Below are positions 58,403 through 64,000 of a DNA stretch of 64,000 nucleotides, one piece after another (the stretch's first letter is position 1; every line of letters begins with the position of its first letter). Below the pieces are notes generated by a model, which was not told where the DNA came from, searched no databases, and was given only the letters and a program-made list of their open reading frames with translations. The position numbers and the translations under genes are program-made. The stretch spans positions 1-64,000 of the forward strand of contig FUZM01000002.1 in the NCBI GenBank assembly GCA_900167925.1, read 5' to 3'. Source of the DNA: Bacteroidales bacterium WCE2008. GTDB taxonomy: Bacteria > Bacteroidota > Bacteroidia > Bacteroidales > UBA932.

Positions 58403-59440
58403 ATGAGACGATTTGCATTGATAGTTGCGGCTATTGTCGCCGTTGCCGGATGCCGTGGCCCGAAACAGGGGACCGGAATGTCCGGGAAGATGGACTATGC
58501 CAATTATTTTGAGGTGATTGATGGCGGTGTCGTCACTGTCTCCCCTTATGACGAAAGTTGCGATACTTTGCTGATTGATAAACCTTTATCGAATATCATC
58601 TGCATGTCGACTTCATATATTGCATATCTGTCTGCAGCCGGTGCGGCCGATTGCGTAGGAGGCGTTTCCGGAATCGGGTATGTTTCCGATACTACAGTAC
58701 TTCGGCGGTATTTTGGAAATCTGAAAGAAGGGGAAAGACCTGTTTATGACGTGGGCTATGATTCTGCTCTGGACTATGAGAGAGTAGTTTCGATGCAGCC
58801 GGACCTTTTCGTGACCTATACTGTCTCGTCCGTCGAGCCTCAGTATATCTCCAAGCTGAAGTCTTTGGGCGTGCCTGTACTCGTGCTTTATGAGCATCTG
58901 GAGGACCATCCTCTCGCCAGGGCCGAGTATGTCAAGCTTTTCGGAGCGCTGACGGGCAGATATGAGCAGGCGTGCGAGTATTTTGCCGCCGAATCGGAGG
59001 CTTACAATTCCCTGGTCACCGAAGGCGATGCCGGAGTCCTTATGAACATCCCATACGGAGACCAGTGGTTCATCCCGGGAGGCGACAATTACATGAGCCG
59101 CCTGGTGCATGACGCCGGCGGAAAAGTTCTGGGCGCTAAGGAAGGGGAGTCCTCCTCAAGAGTCATTTCAATAGAAGAAGCCTATGTTCTTGCCGGTCAG
59201 GCTGATTACTGGCTGAATCCGGGCTGGTGCAAGACAAAGGCCGACCTGGAGGGCGTCAATCCCGTATTCTCCAAGTTCGGCATAACCCGCATATACAACA
59301 ACACCCGCAGGGAAACTCCCGCGGGCGGTAATGATTTCTGGGAATCAGGCTGCGTGCATCCGTCCATGATACTGGAAGACCTGGTGTCTATATTCAACGG
59401 ACGAGATACGCTATTCCATTATTACGTTAAAGTCGACTGA
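58403..59440 (+). CDS. Periplasmic-binding-fold lipoprotein (BtuF/FepB-like)
   Basis: 345 residues. Lipobox AVAGC (Cys17) and the two-lobed binding fold of iron-siderophore, haem or cobalamin ABC carriers: CMSTSYIAYLSAAGAADCVGG, DYERVVSMQPDLFVTY and a C-terminal ILEDLVSIF. No permease, ATPase or TonB receptor gene is next to it, so the transporter partner is elsewhere or absent. The last 30 bases overlap the convergent gene at 59411. Confidence 0.8.
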   Translation: MRRFALIVAAIVAVAGCRGPKQGTGMSGKMDYANYFEVIDGGVVTVSPYDESCDTLLIDKPLSNIICMSTSYIAYLSAAGAADCVGGVSGIGYVSDTTVLRRYFGNLKEGERPVYDVGYDSALDYERVVSMQPDLFVTYTVSSVEPQYISKLKSLGVPVLVLYEHLEDHPLARAEYVKLFGALTGRYEQACEYFAAESEAYNSLVTEGDAGVLMNIPYGDQWFIPGGDNYMSRLVHDAGGKVLGAKEGESSSRVISIEEAYVLAGQADYWLNPGWCKTKADLEGVNPVFSKFGITRIYNNTRRETPAGGNDFWESGCVHPSMILEDLVSIFNGRDTLFHYYVKVD

Positions 59441-59935
59441 CGCTCCGGTGATGCGGAGGTTGCCGTGCGGCAGGGCTTTCCTCGGGGCAAGCTCTATGGC
59501 CACTATGTCGCCCGTACGGATGTATATCCTCTTTGTGATCTCGGCTATCAGCGCGTCGACGTCAATCGCAGAACCATCTCCTTCGAAAACCTTCTGTCCG
59601 TTGCATTCCAGTACGAACGCTTCGCTGCGGCGGTCGGCGTCAGGCATCGTGATGAATGACGTATGGTCCATGCATGATGCCTCGGCGAAGCCTTCCTCTC
59701 CTTTCAGCAGGTCTTTCGGATAAAGCAGTACGCCATATCCTGTGTTGCCGTAGTATCTGCCGGCGAATTTGGCGGAGATGCTGCGGCCTGGCCTCGTAAC
59801 CTGGATTGCTAGTACGGGGGTGAATTCCAGTCCTGTCACGAAATCTGGGAGGAAAAGGTCTTCGTTGTCCCTTTCCCAAGTAGTGTCAGGCCTGACTACG
59901 ATCGCGCCGGAATATGTCTTTAGGGCGATATTCAT
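59411..59935 (-). CDS. FAH-fold-like protein, probably catalytically degenerate
   Basis: 174 residues. The pattern RPDTTWERDNEDLFLPDF...RPGRSISAKFAGRYYGN...YPKDLL parallels fumarylacetoacetate hydrolase family proteins of Bacteroidetes (where the middle reads E-x-E for metal binding), but the E-x-E position is FTPV here. The normal N-terminal NYAxHxxE start is also missing. If truly of this family it cannot bind metal in the usual way. It overlaps the exonuclease stop by one base and is the last gene of the dnaN operon. Confidence 0.5.
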   Translation of the reverse strand: MNIALKTYSGAIVVRPDTTWERDNEDLFLPDFVTGLEFTPVLAIQVTRPGRSISAKFAGRYYGNTGYGVLLYPKDLLKGEEGFAEASCMDHTSFITMPDADRRSEAFVLECNGQKVFEGDGSAIDVDALIAEITKRIYIRTGDIVAIELAPRKALPHGNLRITGASVDFNVIME

Positions 59936-60831
59936 TATTTGCCTCCGAAATGCTTGAGCAGCAGGTCTGCGGCGTCGTCAAAAGCCTTTCCCTGGAGAGG
60001 CTCGCGCTTCTTGTTGCGGGCTTCTTCCTGGAATTTGCGGCGGAGGTCGTCGAACTGGCGCTTGGTGTCCAGAGTGAAGTCTCCGTTCATGATCCACGCG
60101 AAATATGACGGCTCCGTGGCCCATACTTCCCTTGCTGTGCGGCCTTTATGCTTTCCGAAGCTTATCGTAGGCTCGTCGTTCTCTCCATAGTAGAGACGGC
60201 CGGCGTAGTCCACGTTCTTCGGCTTGCCGCCGAAATTAGCAAGGAACTTGACGTTGTTCTTGAGCTCCTCAGGATATCTGTCGAGCTCTCCCTTGAGCAC
60301 GGCGTATGTGGCAAGAGTGTCGGCTTCTGCGGAGTGGGCGTTCTCGAAGTCCTCGCCTCCGCAGTAGAAACGGTAGGCTGCCTTGAGGTTGCGCGGCTCC
60401 ATGAGGTGGTAGATCGTCTGGACATCGACCATTTCCTTTCCATGAAGGTTGATGTCGAAATCCTTGCCGCAGTATTTTCTTACTCTTTCAATCTCTTCAG
60501 CGAGCATCGGAAGGTCGAACTTGGCAGAGTTGAATCCTGCGAGGTCGCAGTCTTCGAGCCATGAGACGATCTCGTCGGCGGCTTCTGCAAAGGTAGGGCA
60601 GTCCTTGAGGTCTTCGTCAACAATCCCGTTGACCTTGCTTGCGCTCGGATTCATCGCTTTCTGACACTTGTTCTCGTAATCCCACGGCTTGAGACGCCAG
60701 GTCTTGATACGCTGCTCTCCGCCCGGGAATATCTTCACGAACGAAAGTTCTGCAATTCCATCGCTGGCTATGTTAAGGCCTGTGCTCTCGATGTCGAAGA
60801 AGAGCAGAGGTCTTTCAAGGGAAAGTTCCAT
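59935..60831 (-). CDS. DnaQ-like 3'-5' exonuclease with C-terminal DUF3820-type region
   Basis: 298 residues. N-terminal DEDDh exonuclease: FFDIESTGLN (Asp/Glu pair, about 12-14), FNSAKFDLPML (Asp) and HSAEADTLAT (His and Asp). The C-terminal third has ISFGKHKGRTAREVW and EPSYFAWIMNGDF, a small region often joined to such exonucleases. It starts 10 bp after dnaN, so a replication or repair link is likely. Confidence 0.85.
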   Translation of the reverse strand: MELSLERPLLFFDIESTGLNIASDGIAELSFVKIFPGGEQRIKTWRLKPWDYENKCQKAMNPSASKVNGIVDEDLKDCPTFAEAADEIVSWLEDCDLAGFNSAKFDLPMLAEEIERVRKYCGKDFDINLHGKEMVDVQTIYHLMEPRNLKAAYRFYCGGEDFENAHSAEADTLATYAVLKGELDRYPEELKNNVKFLANFGGKPKNVDYAGRLYYGENDEPTISFGKHKGRTAREVWATEPSYFAWIMNGDFTLDTKRQFDDLRRKFQEEARNKKREPLQGKAFDDAADLLLKHFGGK

Positions 60832-60841
60832 AAGCTTTAAA

Positions 60842-61963
60842 TTATCTTACCATTATTGGCATTACGATACCGAATGCTCTGAAGGTGCCGACTTCGTCTT
60901 CTGAAGGCATTATCAGGGCGGAGCGGCGCTTGTCTGCGAATTTCATGACAATCTCCTCGCAACCTATGTTGGAGAGTATCTCGACGATATGCGTAGACTT
61001 GAATCCGATCGTCAGTTCCTCGCCTTCGTAGTTGCAGGCGACTTTTTCATGTGCCGCAATCTCGAATCCGAGGTCCTGGGCAGAAATCTCGAGCGATCCC
61101 GCAGTCAGGTCGAAACGGATATGGTTGGAGGCTTTAGGGGAGCAGACGGCAATACGCCTTACGGTATTGAGTAGCTGCATCCTGTTTATTCTGAGGATGT
61201 TGGAGTTGTTCTTAGGGATGATCGTGCGGTAGTCAGGATACTTGCCGACCACGAGGCAGCTGATCATAGTTATGTTTCCGAAGCTGAATACGGCGATCTT
61301 CTCGTCGAAGTTCACGTCGATTTCTCCGCTCTCCTTGCCGAGGAGACCCTTGAGGACGTTGGCGTGTCTCTTGTTCAGAATGAACGAAGACTCAGCAGGG
61401 GCGTTGACGTCGTCAGCTGTGTAGCAGATAAGCTTCTGGAGGTCGGATGCAACCATCGTAGTGCAGTCAGGCTTGATGTCGAAGTAGATACTGTTCATCA
61501 CCGGCCTGTTGTCCTCGTCTGAGGATGCATATACGGTATTGGCGATACCGTCGGCGAGGGTCTCCGCCGAGATCTTGATCTGGGTCGCATTCTCTCCGAC
61601 AGTCTGGATCTGCGGATAGTCGTCCGGATTGAAGTATGGAAGGCTGGACTCGCCGTTGGCCCATGCGCAGGTGAACGAGCTCTCGCTGACCGTGCTGATG
61701 GTAAGAGGCTGGTCGGGAAGTTCCTTGAGAAGGTCTGTCATCTGTCTTGCAGGTACAGCCATGCGGCCCTCCTGCTCGGTGCTTTCAACCTCGATCACTG
61801 TCTTGAGGGTGATCTCTTTGTCGGAGGCCGTTATTTCGAGAGAACTGCCTTTGAGGACGAAGAGATAATCTTCGAGGATAGCCTCTGTGGTTTTTGCAGG
61901 AATAGCCTTCTGAACAGTAAGGATCGCTTTCAGAAGTTCGGAACTTGATACTACCAGTTTCAT
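60842..61963 (-). CDS. dnaN: DNA polymerase III subunit beta (sliding clamp)
   Basis: 373 residues, standard clamp length with three structural repeats; MKLVVSSSELLKAILTVQKAIPAK at the N-terminus and the C-terminal FGIVMPIMVR. Forms the dimeric ring tethering the polymerase. Not next to dnaA or recF here, as is common in Bacteroidetes. It leads an operon with the exonuclease and the FAH-like gene. Confidence 0.96.
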   Translation of the reverse strand: MKLVVSSSELLKAILTVQKAIPAKTTEAILEDYLFVLKGSSLEITASDKEITLKTVIEVESTEQEGRMAVPARQMTDLLKELPDQPLTISTVSESSFTCAWANGESSLPYFNPDDYPQIQTVGENATQIKISAETLADGIANTVYASSDEDNRPVMNSIYFDIKPDCTTMVASDLQKLICYTADDVNAPAESSFILNKRHANVLKGLLGKESGEIDVNFDEKIAVFSFGNITMISCLVVGKYPDYRTIIPKNNSNILRINRMQLLNTVRRIAVCSPKASNHIRFDLTAGSLEISAQDLGFEIAAHEKVACNYEGEELTIGFKSTHIVEILSNIGCEEIVMKFADKRRSALIMPSEDEVGTFRAFGIVMPIMVR

Positions 61964-62021
61964 ATTTCAATCAAATTTTATAATCTTTTTGCGTAGGGCT
62001 CCATTGCACCCTATCAACTGA

Positions 62022-62029
62022 CAAAGTTA
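62022..62029 (-). promoter_or_regulatory. -7 element of dnaN
   Basis: Minus strand TAACTTTG, fitting TAnnTTTG, 58 bp before the ATG. The -33 box is weak. Confidence 0.5.
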
Positions 62030-62113
62030 ATAAATTATTCGTAAAAGTCCGCATATGTTTTGGCATATTATTTGACTTTATAGAGACCGGAAAATTTTAT
62101 AAATCATTATATC

Positions 62114-63538
62114 ATGAGTAAAGCATTTCAAACTATCTTGACCTCGGCAGTAATCGCCGTCGTCACGGCATTCGGAGTTGTCAAGGCTTGTGTTCCGAAA
62201 TCGGCTGAGCCGGTAATGGTAGGCCAGGACGGAAACTTCTACAGGACTGTCAATCTGGCACAGGATACATTCCCTGATCTGACATATGCTGCCGAGTCGG
62301 CAGTGGATGCCGTCGTTTATGTCAAGGTTACAGTGAAGAGCGATTATTCTCAGATGGATCCGTTCCTCCGCTATTTCTTCGGCTTCGACTCTCCAAGGGA
62401 GCAGCAGGGCAGCGGTTCGGGCGTCATCATCAGACCTGACGGCTATATCGTGACCAATAACCATGTAGTCGCAAATGCGACCAAGGTCGAAGTTACCCTT
62501 AACAATAATAAATCATACGAGGCTACAGTCGTGGGGACAGACCCTGTCACCGACGTCGCCCTTATCAAAATCGAGGCTGAAGGGCTTCCTACAGTTGCCT
62601 TCGGCGATTCCGACAGACTCCGTCTCGGCGAATGGGTACTCGCAATCGGCAGCCCTCTGGGCGAGCAGCTCAAGGGAACCATCACTGCCGGCATCGTCAG
62701 CGCAAAGGGCCGTTCAATGCAGAACGAGAGAGAGTTTAAGATTGAATCATTTATCCAGACCGATGCTGCCGTCAATCCAGGAAACTCAGGCGGCGCCCTT
62801 GTCAACAAGGCCGGCGAACTCGTAGGTATCAATACCGCAATCGTCTCCCAGACCGGCGCATATTCGGGCTATTCATTCGCCATTCCTTCCAATATGGTGA
62901 AGGCGATTGTCGATGATCTCATCGACTTCGGAAGCGTCCGCAGGGCTGTGCTCGGAATCACTATGTCACCTATAACAGAAGAAATTGCAAAAGATTTGAA
63001 ACTTTCTTCACTTTCAGGCGTATATATTAACGAGGTTTCAAAGGGCAGTGCCGCTGACAAGGCCGGTCTGAAGAAGGGCGATATCATCGTCTCAATCAAT
63101 TCCGCCGCTGTCAAAAGCCCTGCTGAAGTGCAGGCGAAAGTCGGTAGTTTCCATCCAGGTGACAAGGCTGTGATCACAGTCGTCCGTGATGGCAAGAAAC
63201 AAGATTTTGAAGTTACATTCCAGGCTTCAGCCGAGCAGACCGGAACAGTCGCAGATGATGGTTCCGTAGCATTCTACGGTGCCAGACTCAAGACTCCTGA
63301 AAAGGAACATCTGGAAGCTCTCGGATTGAAGAATGGAGTGGAAATCGTATCTCTTGGCGCAGGAAAGGTACTGAATGCAGGAGGTAGCGAAGGCTTCATC
63401 ATCCTGTATGTAAACGACGAACCTGTAAGCAAACCTGAGGATGTTATAAATATTGCCAAAAAGGCGAAGAGATCCATCTTCATCCAGGGTGTCACGGCAT
63501 CGGGACGAGAATCCTACTTCGGCTTCGGCAAAGACTAA
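62114..63538 (+). CDS. HtrA/Deg-type periplasmic serine protease
   Basis: 474 residues. N-terminal signal or anchor helix (1-27), trypsin-like domain with His in TNNHVVA (about 116), Asp in DVALIKI (about 149) and Ser in NPGNSGGAL (about 224), then two PDZ domains. It acts as protease/chaperone for envelope protein quality control (DegP/DegQ type). Its promoter lacks a good TAnnTTTG box; TTATTTG at about 62067 is the nearest, consistent with possible use of an alternative sigma factor. Confidence 0.92.
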   Translation: MSKAFQTILTSAVIAVVTAFGVVKACVPKSAEPVMVGQDGNFYRTVNLAQDTFPDLTYAAESAVDAVVYVKVTVKSDYSQMDPFLRYFFGFDSPREQQGSGSGVIIRPDGYIVTNNHVVANATKVEVTLNNNKSYEATVVGTDPVTDVALIKIEAEGLPTVAFGDSDRLRLGEWVLAIGSPLGEQLKGTITAGIVSAKGRSMQNEREFKIESFIQTDAAVNPGNSGGALVNKAGELVGINTAIVSQTGAYSGYSFAIPSNMVKAIVDDLIDFGSVRRAVLGITMSPITEEIAKDLKLSSLSGVYINEVSKGSAADKAGLKKGDIIVSINSAAVKSPAEVQAKVGSFHPGDKAVITVVRDGKKQDFEVTFQASAEQTGTVADDGSVAFYGARLKTPEKEHLEALGLKNGVEIVSLGAGKVLNAGGSEGFIILYVNDEPVSKPEDVINIAKKAKRSIFIQGVTASGRESYFGFGKD

Positions 63539-63554
63539 TGCTTAAAGATTTTAG

Positions 63555-64000
63555 ATGAGACAGCTAAAGATCACCAAATCGATCACAAACCGCGAGAGTG
63601 CATCCCTGGACAAGTATCTCCAGGAAATCGGAAGGGAAGAGCTGGTATCTCCGGAGGAGGAGGTAGAGCTCGCACAGAGGATCCGCAAAGGAGACCAGGT
63701 CGCTCTCGAAAAACTTACCAGGGCAAACCTAAGATTCGTGGTATCTGTTGCGAAACAGTACCAGAACCAGGGCCTGAGCCTCCCGGACCTTATCAATGAA
63801 GGCAACCTGGGACTTATCAAGGCCGCTGAGAAATTCGACGAGACACGAGGATTCAAATTCATATCATATGCGGTATGGTGGATCCGTCAGTCTATTCTCC
63901 AGGCTCTTGCAGAGCAGTCAAGAATCGTAAGGCTCCCGCTCAACCAGGTGGGCTCCCTTAACAAGATAAACAAGGCACTCTCGAAATTCGAGCAGGAGAA
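63555..64000 (+). CDS. rpoD: RNA polymerase primary sigma factor RpoD (5' part, truncated by window)
   Basis: The first 148 codons, reading off the right edge. Starts [19 protein letters not shown], with region 1.2 [19 protein letters not shown], region 2 [33 protein letters not shown] and [16 protein letters not shown]. Region 1.1 is absent, as in the short Bacteroidetes sigma that recognises TTTG/TAnnTTTG promoters such as those listed here. It begins 16 bp after the HtrA gene. Confidence 0.95.
   Translation, partial: MRQLKITKSITNRESASLDKYLQEIGREELVSPEEEVELAQRIRKGDQVALEKLTRANLRFVVSVAKQYQNQGLSLPDLINEGNLGLIKAAEKFDETRGFKFISYAVWWIRQSILQALAEQSRIVRLPLNQVGSLNKINKALSKFEQE

Overview
The window is chromosomal DNA of moderate-to-high GC from a member of the Bacteroidetes, most likely order Bacteroidales. 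Evidence: many genes are preceded by the Bacteroidetes -7 element TAnnTTTG, several with a -33 TTTG-like box 19-20 bp upstream; starts lack Shine-Dalgarno motifs; the short RpoD-type sigma factor at the right edge, the trpBEGDCFA gene order, PG_1098-type methyltransferase, TPR-AraC hybrid regulator, GNNNYALAA tmRNA tag and free-standing TonB plug protein all fit that phylum. The family cannot be fixed from sequence alone. Nearly all genes are ordinary housekeeping or cell-envelope functions; there is no prophage, insertion sequence, CRISPR array or secretion locus.

Layout. 0-14.7 kb: CPBP protease, FMN-binding protein, S15/CocE hydrolase, YicC, then glnS followed by a tightly packed run (HAMP-type membrane protein, TrkH, RecD-like helicase, DPP IV), a methyltransferase and phosphoglucomutase. 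14.7-20.6 kb is the accessory part: an orphan transcript ending in a strong terminator, a YolD/Y-family polymerase cassette whose polymerase has no ATG start, a YhhN protein, an MFS transporter and large GC-rich structured repeats. 20.6-31.7 kb: pckA, recQ, an acetylesterase, a DUF389 protein, a Fur-type regulator, a plug protein/TPR-AraC pair, and a zinc-type P1B ATPase with a palindromic operator. 31.7-45.4 kb: golvesin-domain amidase, VanZ, MsbA-like exporter, a degenerate M28 protein, TPR protein, MBL hydrolase, PatB, MATE and acyl-CoA synthetase. 45.5-52.2 kb: the complete trp operon with promoter, a Trp-Trp-Trp leader peptide and an attenuator. 52.2-64 kb: GH53 galactanase, two small beta-barrel proteins, tRNA-Val, tmRNA, nitroreductase, BaiN-type flavoprotein, tRNA-Thr, an orphan binding lipoprotein, the dnaN operon, an HtrA protease and the start of rpoD.

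Most interesting signal: four copies at three loci (15.4, 19.5/19.8, 34.8 kb) of a roughly 130-165 bp intergenic element. Each has a long inverted repeat, unrelated in sequence between loci, enclosing a shared core with three stems. The stems show compensatory base changes between copies, and every copy lies downstream of a gene's stop codon in the same orientation relative to that gene. I do not recognise it as a described family. Next to one locus is a 74-bp tandem array of imperfect hairpins. Other points worth checking are the trp attenuator, the non-ATG polymerase start, two enzymes that have lost active-site residues, and the orphan transcript at 15 kb.
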